Origin: Haloarchaeobius salinus
Lineage (GTDB): Archaea; Halobacteriota; Halobacteria; Halobacteriales; Natrialbaceae
NCBI RefSeq assembly: GCF_024464185.1
Contig: NZ_JANHAU010000005.1
Location: forward strand, 208,909-272,908
Direction: 5' to 3'
DNA: 64,000 nucleotides
How positions within the stretch are numbered: the stretch's first letter is position 1; every line of letters starts with the position of its first letter. The position numbers and the translations under genes are program-made. Positions 26,767 through 35,238 of this stretch are shown here, piece by piece. The notes below the pieces were generated by a model. The model worked only from the letters and a program-made list of their open reading frames with translations, did not search any database and was not told where the DNA came from.

Positions 26767-27297
26767 ATGGCAGGGACACCCGTCCAACCGGAGACGTTCA
26801 AAGCCACGCTCTCGAACAGCCCGTCCGCGGTCACGGTCGTCACCGTGTCGGGCGACGAGGGTACCGACCCGCACGGGATCACCGTCAGTTCCTTCGCCAG
26901 CGGCTCGCTCGAACCGCCGCTCGTCGTGGTCGGCATCGACCGCGAGAGCGAGACCCACGAACGACTGACCGGCGACGAGACCGGGTTCTGTGTCAACCTG
27001 CTCGCGGCCGACCAGCGCGATCTCGCCGAGCACTTCGCCGGCATCACCGACGTTGGCGACCCGTTCCGGCGGTCCCACACGGCGAGTCGGTCGGGCGCAC
27101 CGGTGTTCGACGACGCCGTCGCCTTCCTCGACTGCGAGCACGTCGAGACCGTCGGGCTCGGCGATCACGTGCTCCACGTGGGACGGGTCGTCGATGCGGC
27201 CGTGCTCGACGCCTCCGCGCCGCCGCTCACCTACTGTCGCGGCGAGTGGGGGACGGTGACCGAGGACCTGCCGACGTGGCGACGGGTCGGCTCCTGA
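26767..27297 (+). CDS. flavin reductase family protein
   Basis: The 176-aa protein shows the flavin-reductase-like split-barrel pattern: SPSAVTVVTVSG, then HGITVSSFASGSLEPPLVVV (FMN-binding TxxSF...PP), then GFCVNLLAADQ. These enzymes bind FMN and use NAD(P)H to supply reduced flavin to a partner oxygenase, but no oxygenase is next to it. It is convergent with the MBL-fold gene, with 51 bases between stops. Confidence 0.88.
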   Translation: MAGTPVQPETFKATLSNSPSAVTVVTVSGDEGTDPHGITVSSFASGSLEPPLVVVGIDRESETHERLTGDETGFCVNLLAADQRDLAEHFAGITDVGDPFRRSHTASRSGAPVFDDAVAFLDCEHVETVGLGDHVLHVGRVVDAAVLDASAPPLTYCRGEWGTVTEDLPTWRRVGS

Positions 27298-27348
27298 GCT
27301 GTCCGCTCCCCCGAAGACGAGGTCGTACGGACCCCCTGCACCCAACGC

Positions 27349-28707
27349 TCAGGCGTGGAAGTAGTTCATGCAGTAGTACACCGGTCGCTCGTAGACGTCG
27401 GGCTCCTTCGCGAAGTGGACGTGGGAGCCGATCTGGGCGTTGTTGTAGTGAGCGTGGGCCGGTCCCTGCAGGATGCGCTGCAGGAGACGGGGGTCGATAC
27501 GCATCCGGACGTACTCGTCGACCTCGGCCGCCTCGTCGGACGAGAGGTACTCGATGCCGTCACCATGGAGCGACAGGGCGGCCGTCGTGTCCTCGACGAG
27601 GTCGAGCAGGACGGTCGTGTCGCTCTCGAAGCCGATCCCCCGGCGCTTCTCCTCCATGTGGTCGTACGCCACCGGGAGCAGTTCCTGCATGTCCTCCAGG
27701 GTGGGCATCTCGTCGTCGTGGTAGTCGAACGACCGGTCCGCGAGCTCCTGGTCGACGTACGCCCGCTTCCGCTCGGGGTCGACCGGCGTGTACGGTGCCG
27801 ACTGGGTCCCGGTCTCGAGGTCGAACGCCTCCTCGCTGTTGAGCAAGATGCAGGTGGAATCCTCGGGGACGTTCTCGCTCCCCTCGAAGTACTCCTTCGC
27901 GTCCGCCCGACGCATCACGCCGACGTACTCGTTCAGGTCCGAGAGCGGCCCGGCGAGCGTGTAGCTGCCCGCAAAGGGCATGTAGTAGTCCGGTTCGAAC
28001 ACCTGGACGAACGACTCGGCGTCCTGGCACATCTCGACGGCGACCTCCTCGGCGGCCTCGAGGCGTTCCTCGTGGGTGTAGTCGAGCATGCACTGCGGGT
28101 AGAAGTTCGCCGCACCGTACTGCATCAGCAGCATGTCGACCTCGCCGTAGCGGTCGAGCACGCGCTGTGAGGCGGCGGCGGTCATCGGCCACCGGCAGTC
28201 GTTGGCGTTCACGAGGACGTGCTCGCCGTCGTCGAACACGCCCATGGAGTCGATCTGGGTCGACCCGTCGGTGCCGCCGGTCACGTCGTCCATGAACCAG
28301 CCGCAGCCGAAGTACTTCCCACAGACCTCCGGGTCGCAGTCGTCCGAGGCCAGCACGTTCAGGTGGAGGTCGTCGCCGAGGTGCATCCGCTCGTCGTGGG
28401 GCAGTTCGATGACGTCGAACCCCCATCGACGCAGGTTGTCGGCGAGGAAGTCCCACTGGTAGTCGTGGACGATGACCGGCGTGTCGGTGTCGAGGCGCTG
28501 GAGCGTCTCCGGATGGCAGTGGTCCGGGTGGATGTGCGAGACGTAGATGTAGTCCACGTCCGCGTAGTCCTCCGGTTCGAACGACAGCGGCGGGTAGTGG
28601 GCCCACGAGCCGTAGAACGCCCCGTCGACGAGCCAGGGGTCACAGAGGACGCGGGTGTCGCCCTCCTCGACGACGACGCTCGACGACTTCAGGTGTCTGA
28701 GTCGCAT
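27349..28707 (-). CDS. MBL-fold metallo-hydrolase (CMP-Neu5Ac hydroxylase-like)
   Basis: The 452-aa protein has the beta-lactamase-fold metal motif SHIHPDHCHPE near residue 67. It begins with MRLRHLKSSSVVVEEGDTRVL and DPWLVDGAFYGSW. That opening and the overall length resemble the MBL part of CMP-N-acetylneuraminate hydroxylase-like proteins found in glycan clusters, but no Rieske cysteine/histidine motif is visible. It probably modifies a sugar. The ATG at 28707 lies 32 nt after a TAACAA box. Specific activity is unknown. Confidence 0.75.
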   Translation of the reverse strand: MRLRHLKSSSVVVEEGDTRVLCDPWLVDGAFYGSWAHYPPLSFEPEDYADVDYIYVSHIHPDHCHPETLQRLDTDTPVIVHDYQWDFLADNLRRWGFDVIELPHDERMHLGDDLHLNVLASDDCDPEVCGKYFGCGWFMDDVTGGTDGSTQIDSMGVFDDGEHVLVNANDCRWPMTAAASQRVLDRYGEVDMLLMQYGAANFYPQCMLDYTHEERLEAAEEVAVEMCQDAESFVQVFEPDYYMPFAGSYTLAGPLSDLNEYVGVMRRADAKEYFEGSENVPEDSTCILLNSEEAFDLETGTQSAPYTPVDPERKRAYVDQELADRSFDYHDDEMPTLEDMQELLPVAYDHMEEKRRGIGFESDTTVLLDLVEDTTAALSLHGDGIEYLSSDEAAEVDEYVRMRIDPRLLQRILQGPAHAHYNNAQIGSHVHFAKEPDVYERPVYYCMNYFHA

Positions 28708-28733
28708 ACGCAGGCGTACCGATGCTCCTCGCA

Positions 28734-28739
28734 TTGTTA
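28734..28739 (-). promoter_or_regulatory. TAACAA box
   Basis: It lies 32 nt before the ATG of the MBL-fold gene at 28707, consistent with leaderless transcription. Confidence 0.5.
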
Positions 28740-28806
28740 CAGAGTAGCTGACCGGGGTAACAGCCTGCTATCCGGTATCGCAGGGGGGTCTTTCTCGCTT
28801 CGGGGC

Positions 28807-30528
28807 TCATCCGCTCGCCCGATGGAGCAGGTGGACCAGCACGGCAGCGAGGGCGAAGATGCCTGCCAGGAGACCGTATCCCGGCGTCGAGCCGGTTCCG
28901 GCCCCGCCGGGTGTCGTGGTCGGCGACGCCGTGGCTTCACCACTGTCGCGCACGTCGAACTCGGCAGTGCGGTCGCCGACGCGCGCGGTGTAGGACCCCG
29001 GTGCGCTGACCGTCACGTCGAACTCGACAGCGCGGCGCTCACCGTCGTCCAGGGCGACCTCCCGGCTCTCGACGACCTCCCCGAACAGCTGGAGGCGCAC
29101 GTCGAACTCAGCCGCCGCGTTGCCGACGTTCTCGACGCTCGCCGTGATGGTGAACGGCTCGTCCACGGGAACCGGGTCGTCGACCGCAACGTCCGAAACC
29201 GCGAGCTCCGGCTGGGCCTCCGCAACCGAAACCTCGGTTCGAGCACTGCCGACCTCGACGGTGTACTCGCCTTCCTCGGGGAACGTCGCGTTCACCGTCA
29301 CGCTCTCGTTCGAGAGCGCGGAGACGGACACCTCCCGGGAGCCGACGCGGTCGTCGTCCGCGACGACGTCGACCTGGATGCTGCCCTCGCCACCGCCGTC
29401 GTTGACGAGGTCGACCCGGACCGGCGTCGGCTCGCCGGCGACGGCAGACTCTACCGACACGTCGCGGACGCCGATGGCCGGCTCGTCGGACTGGCCGACA
29501 CGGACGGTCACCGACGCGGGATCGCTCGTGCCGACGGCGCTGGCCGCGACGACACTCGCCGTGTACGTTCCGGCGCTCGCGTAGCTGACCTCGGTGGTGG
29601 CAGTCTCCGTGACCCTGTCGACGGTGCCGTCGCCGTCGAGGTCCCAGCGATAGCTGGTGGCGGGAACAACGCCGTCGGCGGTCGCGCTCAGTGTCACCGG
29701 CCGGTTACGGGGCACATCGTCGGGTGTCGCCCCGACCGACGGTGCCGGCAGCGAGAAATCCGCACAGCTCCCCGGGGCGACGAGTATCGGCTCGGTCATG
29801 TCGAGGGTCACGGTCTGCCCACCGTCGTCGACCAGCCGCCACCGCTGGACGCGGTGGTCGGCTGTCCCCGAGTGCTCCCACTCTCCCCAGGCGGTCGCTC
29901 GCTCGTTGAACGCGGGACGCACGACGATGGGCTCGGTGGCCGACGCGATGCCGCGGAACGCGCCGCCGTCGGTCCGCTCCGGTCCCCACATCCAGTCGAC
30001 GGTCGTCTCCGTCGTCCCGACCGTCCAGTCGTCGTCGCGGTCGGGGTAGTCGTCGTCCTGGACCGCCCAGGAGCCGCTCTGCGGGAGGTTCTGGAACTCG
30101 AAGGTTGCAGTGCTACCGCCCTCATCGGCGTTGTCGAGTTCGCCGTTGAGCGTGACCAGGCTGTCGCCCTGCGGGCCGCTGTAGAACAGCATGGTCGTGG
30201 TCCGGCTGGCCTGGTACTGCCGGAAGCCGTGTGCGCTGTAGTCGCTCGCCGATGGGTTCCCGGTCTGGTTGGGGAACGGTGTCCGGTAGTCGTACGCCGA
30301 CTCGACGGACTGGCCGCCCGTGACGGGCGCGACGGCGACACACCGGTCCCCCTGGACGACGGCGTAGGTGTCCGGTGGCGGGGTGGTCGCGCCGCCGACC
30401 ACCGCCGCAGCGAGGAGGACCATCAGGGCGATCGCGAGACAGGCGAGGACGGACCTGGTCAGGTGGGGGGTCACAACGTGACCGGTCCCGCTGTCCCCGT
30501 CTGGCTCGCTCGTGTCCGGTTGATACAT
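28807..30528 (-). CDS. PKD/CARDB cell-surface protein with PGF-CTERM-like tail
   Basis: The 573-aa protein has a membrane segment at about residues 26-46 acting as signal, then a domain shared with the protein at 48065 (VVQGDRCVAV, YDYRTP, LPQSGSWAV, RTDGGAFRGI). A PKD domain follows (YRWDLDGDGTVDRV), then two CARDB-like beta domains. The end has a Thr-rich linker and TPGYGLLAG followed by a hydrophobic helix and HRASG. The tail resembles PGF-CTERM, with Tyr in place of Phe. It is likely anchored outside the cell, possibly processed by archaeosortase A. A TAACAA box lies 33 nt upstream. Confidence 0.8.
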   Translation of the reverse strand: MYQPDTSEPDGDSGTGHVVTPHLTRSVLACLAIALMVLLAAAVVGGATTPPPDTYAVVQGDRCVAVAPVTGGQSVESAYDYRTPFPNQTGNPSASDYSAHGFRQYQASRTTTMLFYSGPQGDSLVTLNGELDNADEGGSTATFEFQNLPQSGSWAVQDDDYPDRDDDWTVGTTETTVDWMWGPERTDGGAFRGIASATEPIVVRPAFNERATAWGEWEHSGTADHRVQRWRLVDDGGQTVTLDMTEPILVAPGSCADFSLPAPSVGATPDDVPRNRPVTLSATADGVVPATSYRWDLDGDGTVDRVTETATTEVSYASAGTYTASVVAASAVGTSDPASVTVRVGQSDEPAIGVRDVSVESAVAGEPTPVRVDLVNDGGGEGSIQVDVVADDDRVGSREVSVSALSNESVTVNATFPEEGEYTVEVGSARTEVSVAEAQPELAVSDVAVDDPVPVDEPFTITASVENVGNAAAEFDVRLQLFGEVVESREVALDDGERRAVEFDVTVSAPGSYTARVGDRTAEFDVRDSGEATASPTTTPGGAGTGSTPGYGLLAGIFALAAVLVHLLHRASG

Positions 30529-30555
30529 CGCAGTGGTCTGCGGGCAGTCGGCCCA

Positions 30556-30561
30556 TTGTTA
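30556..30561 (-). promoter_or_regulatory. TAACAA box
   Basis: It lies 33 nt before the ATG of the PKD/CARDB gene at 30528. Confidence 0.5.
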
Positions 30562-30643
30562 TGCTCCGTGTGTGCCATCAACGGATGCCCCTACTGCCCA
30601 TCTGCCCACCGTCTCGATGCGACCCGGTTCGACAACCGCCGGC

Positions 30644-30649
30644 TAACAA
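30644..30649 (+). promoter_or_regulatory. TAACAA box
   Basis: It lies 51 nt before the GT2 start at 30695. The transcript would carry a short 5' UTR of about 20 nt. Confidence 0.4.
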
Positions 30650-30694
30650 TGCCCGCGGACTGACTCCAGTTCCACGCGCCCCCGGACAACCACT

Positions 30695-31654
30695 ATGTAC
30701 GAAGGCCAAACAATCGGTGTCGTCGTCCCCGCGTACGACGAGGAGGGATTCGTCGGCGACGTGATCGAATCGGTTCCGCCCTGTGTCGACAGGGTGTACG
30801 CCATCGACGACTGTTCCACCGACGGGACGTTCCGTGAGATGCAGGCGGCGGCAGCGACCTGGAACGAACGACCGGACGGCCCGACCGTGGACACGATACG
30901 GCACGAGCGGAACCGTGGTGTCGGCGGAGCGATCAGGACGGGCTACCTGCGAGCACGACAGGACCGCACCGACGTCACGGTCGTGATGGCGGGGGACGGG
31001 CAGATGGAGGTGGAGATATTCGACAGTCTGCTGGACCCCGTTGTCGCGGGGGACGCGGCGTACGTGAAGGCGAACCGGTTCGTCTCGGGTGACGATATCC
31101 GCCGGATGCCACGACTCAGGCGGTTCGGGAACCGCGTACTCGAGTTTCTCACCCGGATCGCGAGCGGCTACTGGTCGACGGGCGACCCCCAGAGCGGCTA
31201 CACGGCGATCTCGCTCGAGGCACTCGACACAGTCGACATCGAGGAGCTCTACGAGTACTACGGCTACTGCAACGAACTGCTCGTCCGCCTGAACGCTCAC
31301 GAGTTCAGGGTCGTCGACGTGCCGCGGCCGGTCACCTACGGGGAGGAACAGAGCGGCATCTCACTCGGCTCGTACGTGCCCCGGGTGTCGGGGATGCTGT
31401 TCAGGAGCTTCCTCTGGCGGCTCAGGGTCCGGTATCTCGACCAGCGCGTGCGGGACGTTCCCGGCCTCTACGCCCTGGGTTGCTTCGGCGTCCTTCTCGC
31501 CGCCCTCGCCGGCGTTCTGGGCCGGTCCGAGCGGACGGGCAGACTGGCCGGCCTGTCGGTCGCCGCGCTGTTCGTCGCCATGCTCCTCGACCGCGCTCAT
31601 AACAGTCATCTCGACGATATAAACTCTGAACCTGCAGAGAGAGATTCCGGGTGA
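30695..31654 (+). CDS. GT2 family glycosyltransferase with C-terminal membrane helices
   Basis: The 319-aa protein has a GT-A domain beginning IGVVVPAYDEEGFVGDVIES, with YAIDDCSTDGT and the donor/metal motif VVMAGDGQMEVE (DGQ in place of DxD). The end carries two hydrophobic helices. This layout matches dolichyl-phosphate sugar synthases and AglJ-like proteins of archaeal N-glycosylation. It probably loads the first sugar on a lipid carrier. This is the last recognisable glycan gene of the region. Confidence 0.87.
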   Translation: MYEGQTIGVVVPAYDEEGFVGDVIESVPPCVDRVYAIDDCSTDGTFREMQAAAATWNERPDGPTVDTIRHERNRGVGGAIRTGYLRARQDRTDVTVVMAGDGQMEVEIFDSLLDPVVAGDAAYVKANRFVSGDDIRRMPRLRRFGNRVLEFLTRIASGYWSTGDPQSGYTAISLEALDTVDIEELYEYYGYCNELLVRLNAHEFRVVDVPRPVTYGEEQSGISLGSYVPRVSGMLFRSFLWRLRVRYLDQRVRDVPGLYALGCFGVLLAALAGVLGRSERTGRLAGLSVAALFVAMLLDRAHNSHLDDINSEPAERDSG

Positions 31655-31776
31655 TTTATTTAGAATGCCCTTTCTATAGCAGGTATCCGAGGATTCGCCA
31701 CCGGGCATAACACAGTAGAGATTGTTGACAGTAAGAGCGAACGGTAGTTGGTATCGGCGACACTCGGGCACCAGCT

Positions 31777-32064
31777 ATGAACCAGGGAAGCACCACAAAC
31801 GGTGACGCGGGCACCATCGATGAGTACGACACGGAGTTCGAACAGCACGGCGACGAGTCGGTCGCGACGACGATCGCGGTCGCTGTCGCAGAAGCGACGG
31901 GACAGGACGTAACGGAGCTGGACCCACTCGGTTCGACGATCGATTGCGAATCGCTGGACTCGCTCGTCAGATCTGCGGGGTCCCCACTCTCGGTCTCCTT
32001 CCTCTACGAGGGGTGCCGTATCTTCGTCTCCGGCGACGGAACCATCGAGATAACCCTACTCTGA
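31777..32064 (+). CDS. HalOD1 output-domain protein
   Basis: The 95-aa acidic protein fits the HalOD1 haloarchaeal output domain: ESVATTIAVAVAEATGQDVT, then LDPLGSTIDCESLDSLVRS, then a beta segment SVSFLYEGCRIFVSGDGTIEI. HalOD1 is usually a signal-transduction output domain of unknown effect, sometimes stand-alone. Two more stand-alone copies lie at 47491 and 49379. It has two cysteines (Cys56, Cys80), unlike most of its neighbours. Confidence 0.8.
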   Translation: MNQGSTTNGDAGTIDEYDTEFEQHGDESVATTIAVAVAEATGQDVTELDPLGSTIDCESLDSLVRSAGSPLSVSFLYEGCRIFVSGDGTIEITLL

Positions 32065-32370
32065 CACGACCACCGCAAATAGTGGATTATTGCCAACACG
32101 ATTACAACGGTGATTGAAGGCGGGCGTCGTAACGGGACCGGACCGCTCTCTCCTCTATTAATCCGCAACTGACAGTCCCAGTTGGCCTGGGTTATGGTAA
32201 GATTCGTGGAATTAATTTTATAATCGGGCTTGTCATTAGTACTCATGGTTGGGACGTTGGCGAACGGCGGCAGAATCGCCTCGTACCCTTTGCAGTAGGC
32301 GACCGTCTGGTGCTGATTTGGTGCTGATTGACAGGGAGTTCGAACGATACGCGACCAGGATACAACGGAA
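32065..32370. other. 306-base AT-richer intergenic region
   Basis: The base composition is clearly lower in GC than the surroundings. It contains AATTAATTTTATAATCG near 32210 and an imperfect inverted repeat built on CAACTG/CAGTTG near 32166-32185. No gene is convincing on either strand. Promoter or operator sequences for the flanking regulators are likely. Confidence 0.4.
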
Positions 32371-32976
32371 ATGAGTGCCCAGAACGATGCGGTTCCGACA
32401 GACAGTGGAGAACCGACCGGAGAGACCAAAACGGGGGGAGAGACGAGTGTGGACGACCAGGAGTCGTCGACAGCCACGGGCCGCGAGCTACCGCTCGACA
32501 TCGTCTTCGAGATTATACGAAACGAACGTCGACGGCTGGTGTTGCAGTACCTCGACGAGACCGAGGAGGAGACGGTCGCGCTGGGCGATCTCGCGGAGCA
32601 CATCGCGGCCATCGAGAACGACACGACGAAACAGGCCCTGTCGGCGCAACAGCGCAAACGCGTCTACGTCGGCCTCTACCAGTGCCACCTGCCGAAGATG
32701 GCGGACTCCGGTATCGTCGCGTTCGACAAGAACCGGGGGACCATCTCGCAGGGACCGAACGTCGACCAGCTCGAGCCGTATCTCAACGTGGACACGGACC
32801 GCGACGACGGCTCGCGGCAGGCGGTCATGCTCGGAAGCGTGGCCGTCATCGGGTACGCTCTCGCGGCGTTCGGCGGCTTCCCGGGGGTCGTCGCGGGTGG
32901 TCTCGTCGTCTTCACCTCCCTGCTGGTGCTGGCGCTGAGCGGCGACGGCCAGTTCCCGACGGGATGGAGCGAGTGA
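32371..32976 (+). CDS. DUF7344-type winged-helix protein with two membrane helices
   Basis: The 201-aa protein has an acidic, disordered N-terminus (about 45 aa). A winged-helix DUF7344 domain follows, starting LDIVFEIIRNERRRLVLQYL and including KRVYVGLYQCHLPKMADSGI. Two hydrophobic helices lie at about 153-190. DUF7344 proteins are predicted haloarchaeal DNA-binding regulators; the membrane helices suggest a membrane-tethered form. The protein at 35239 has the same architecture. Confidence 0.78.
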   Translation: MSAQNDAVPTDSGEPTGETKTGGETSVDDQESSTATGRELPLDIVFEIIRNERRRLVLQYLDETEEETVALGDLAEHIAAIENDTTKQALSAQQRKRVYVGLYQCHLPKMADSGIVAFDKNRGTISQGPNVDQLEPYLNVDTDRDDGSRQAVMLGSVAVIGYALAAFGGFPGVVAGGLVVFTSLLVLALSGDGQFPTGWSE

Positions 32977-33140
32977 CCGAGGTCTGTTACGTGTCTTCGA
33001 GGGTGCGGCCGACCGGGCGACGGCCCACGCTCTCTGCCCCCTGCGCTTCGTGACCACCGATCAGCTGGTCGGCTAGCCAGCCGGCCGCCTGTAGGAACGT
33101 GCTACCGGACATCGCTAGTTTCCGGGCCGGCCCAACTGAC

Positions 33141-33152
33141 GTATAACTATAC
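33141..33152 (+). promoter_or_regulatory. TATA-like glmS promoter element
   Basis: GTATAACTATAC is the only strong AT-rich element in the leader. A transcript starting about 27 nt downstream would include the hairpin and mini-ORF in a 5' UTR of around 100 nt. Confidence 0.5.
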
Positions 33153-33182
33153 GGATACTGACGGACGCTTCGGTATCGTATT

Positions 33183-33200
33183 CCCCGCGAGACCGCGGGG
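33183..33200 (+). promoter_or_regulatory. 7-bp hairpin in glmS leader
   Basis: CCCCGCG-agac-CGCGGGG is a perfect inverted repeat with a four-base loop, 12 nt before the mini-ORF start. It would form a very stable RNA hairpin. It may control glmS expression or act as a DNA operator. Confidence 0.45.
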
Positions 33201-33211
33201 GAGAACTCACA

Positions 33212-33277
33212 ATGTACACACTCACATTCCTACAGCACGGACCGACCGACCGTCACACAGGCAGCGAGGGCGACTGA
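33212..33277 (+). CDS. possible 21-aa leader ORF coupled to glmS
   Basis: The frame starts MYTLTFLQHGPTDRHTGSE, 12 nt after the hairpin, and its TGA shares one base with the glmS ATG (TGATG). The peptide is unrecognised. The geometry suggests translational coupling. Confidence 0.4.
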   Translation: MYTLTFLQHGPTDRHTGSEGD

Positions 33278-35091
33278 TGTGTGGCATCATCGGGTACGTC
33301 GGAACGGACGGTGCCGTCGACACGTTGCTCGACGGTCTCGCCAATCTGGAGTATCGGGGATACGACTCCGCTGGTGTCGCCGTCCGCGACAGCGACATCA
33401 CCGTCTGCAAACGTGAGGGTGAGCTCTCGGCGCTGGAGACTGCGCTGGACGGTCGCTCGATCGCGGGCTCAGTCGGCATCGGCCACACACGGTGGAGCAC
33501 CCACGGCGAGCCGAGCGACCGCAACGCACACCCCCACACCGACTGCCGCGGGCGGGTGGCGGTCGTCCACAACGGCATCGTCGAGAACCACGACGAGCTC
33601 CGCAGCGAACTCGAGGCCGCGGGACACGAGTTCGAGAGCGACACCGACACCGAGGTGATCCCCCACCTCATCGAGTCGGCGAGGCGCGAGGGACTCGACC
33701 CCGAGGCCGCGTTCAGGCGGGCCGTCGACCGGCTGGAGGGGAGCTTCGCCGTCGTCGTCGTGTTCGCGGACGACGACCGGCTGTTCGCAACCCGCGAGGG
33801 CTCGCCGCTCGTCCTCGGGCTTGACGGGAACGAGTTCTACCTCGCGAGCGACGTGCCGGCGTTCCTCGAACACACCAACGACGTGGTGTACATCGAGGAC
33901 GGTGACGTGGTCGTACTGTCCCGCGACGGTCCGACGGTCAGCAGTCCGTTCGGCGAGGACGTGTCGCCGGACCGCGAGACCGTCGACTGGAGCCCGGAGG
34001 ACGCGACCAAGCGCGGCTACGACCACTTCATGCTGAAGGAGATCCACGAGCAACCCCACGCGGTCAGACAGAGCATCCAGGGCCGCATTCCCGACGGTCG
34101 GGAGTACCTCGCGCTCGACGAGTTCGAGCCGGGGGAGTTCGCGGACGTCCGCGACGTGCAGTTCGTCGCCTGCGGGACCTCGTACCACGCCGCCCTCTAC
34201 GCGCGGCAGTTCCTCCTCGACCGCGGCATCCCGTCGAACGTCCACAGTGCTGGCGAGTACGCGACGAACCCGCCACCACTGGAGGAAGACACCCTCGTGG
34301 TGGGTGTCACACAGAGCGGCGAGACCGCCGACACGCTCGCGTCGCTCCGGCACGCGCAGGACGCCGGGGCACGCACGCTCGCGGTGACGAACGTGGTCGG
34401 GTCGACCGCGGCCCGTGAGTTCGACGACGCCCTGTTCATCCGGGCCGGCCCGGAGATCGGTGTCGCCGCGACCAAGACGTTCTCGTCGCAGGTGGTGACG
34501 CTCGCGCTGCTCGCTGAGGTGCTCACCCGGGACCGCACCGGCTCCTACAGCGACTCGCTCGACACGCTGCTCTCGGGGCTCGAGTCGCTCCCGGACCAGC
34601 TCGAGTCGCTCCTCGGGACCAACGAGGTCTCGCACCTGATCGAGAGCTACCGCGGACAGGACGCGTACTTCTTCATCGGGCGCGCGGAGGGCTACCCCGT
34701 CGCGCTGGAGGGTGCACTGAAGTTCAAGGAGATCACCTACGAGCACGCGGAGGGGTTCGCAGCGGGCGAGCTGAAACACGGCCCGCTCGCGCTCGTCGGG
34801 CCTAAGACACCGGTGTTCGCCGTCTTCACCGGTCGCAACGTCGAGAAGACCCTCGGCAACGTCCAGGAGGTCAAAGCCCGGGGGGCACCGGTCATCGGGA
34901 TCACCCACCAGGATCACGACAAGGTGACGGCCGTCGTCGACGACGTACTCACGATTCCGGAGACCGTCCCGTGTCTGCGCGGGCTCCTCGCGAACGTACA
35001 GCTCCAGCTCGTCTCGTATCACGTCGCCGACGCCCTCGGGCGCGACATCGACAAACCACGGAATCTCGCCAAGAGCGTCACGGTGGAGTGA
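33277..35091 (+). CDS. glmS: glucosamine-fructose-6-phosphate aminotransferase (isomerizing)
   Basis: The 604-aa enzyme makes glucosamine-6-phosphate from fructose-6-phosphate and glutamine, the first step to UDP-GlcNAc. It has the N-terminal glutaminase with Cys2 (MCGIIGYVG), LEYRGYDSAGVAV and HTRWSTHGEPSD. Two SIS domains follow (ACGTSYHAALYARQF; ALKFKEITYEHAEGFAAGEL), and the conserved end is KPRNLAKSVTVE. Length and motifs are complete. It supplies precursor for the glycan genes to the left, with the GlmU-like protein at 45633. It is preceded by a structured leader. Confidence 0.96.
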   Translation: MCGIIGYVGTDGAVDTLLDGLANLEYRGYDSAGVAVRDSDITVCKREGELSALETALDGRSIAGSVGIGHTRWSTHGEPSDRNAHPHTDCRGRVAVVHNGIVENHDELRSELEAAGHEFESDTDTEVIPHLIESARREGLDPEAAFRRAVDRLEGSFAVVVVFADDDRLFATREGSPLVLGLDGNEFYLASDVPAFLEHTNDVVYIEDGDVVVLSRDGPTVSSPFGEDVSPDRETVDWSPEDATKRGYDHFMLKEIHEQPHAVRQSIQGRIPDGREYLALDEFEPGEFADVRDVQFVACGTSYHAALYARQFLLDRGIPSNVHSAGEYATNPPPLEEDTLVVGVTQSGETADTLASLRHAQDAGARTLAVTNVVGSTAAREFDDALFIRAGPEIGVAATKTFSSQVVTLALLAEVLTRDRTGSYSDSLDTLLSGLESLPDQLESLLGTNEVSHLIESYRGQDAYFFIGRAEGYPVALEGALKFKEITYEHAEGFAAGELKHGPLALVGPKTPVFAVFTGRNVEKTLGNVQEVKARGAPVIGITHQDHDKVTAVVDDVLTIPETVPCLRGLLANVQLQLVSYHVADALGRDIDKPRNLAKSVTVE

Positions 35092-35238
35092 ACAGATGAG
35101 TAACGAACCGTTTTCGGTCCCGGCGCTCGGAGATGAGTATCATCGTCATACGGTCGCTAACTGCTCGATAACTAAGCGGTCATCGAACGTACACCGTTCT
35201 ATCCGGCCACATTGCACGTGGCGGCGCAATCCCCAGTA

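Larger units (their letters stand above)
32977..33276. other. 300-base glmS leader region
   Basis: It contains a TATA-like GTATAACTATAC at 33141-33152, a perfect 7-bp hairpin at 33183-33200, and a 21-codon ORF (33212-33277) whose stop overlaps the glmS ATG. No glmS ribozyme motif was recognised. Confidence 0.6.

Noticed and set aside
28219..30663. 814-codon plus-strand open frame
   Set aside because: It is antisense to the MBL-fold and PKD/CARDB genes, which have clear motifs. In GC-rich DNA such antisense frames stay open by codon bias.
32065..32245. minus-strand frame opening MSTNDKPDYKINSTN in the AT-rich gap
   Set aside because: It continues into the HalOD1 gene in antisense and lacks acidic composition; the AT-rich part looks like a promoter region.
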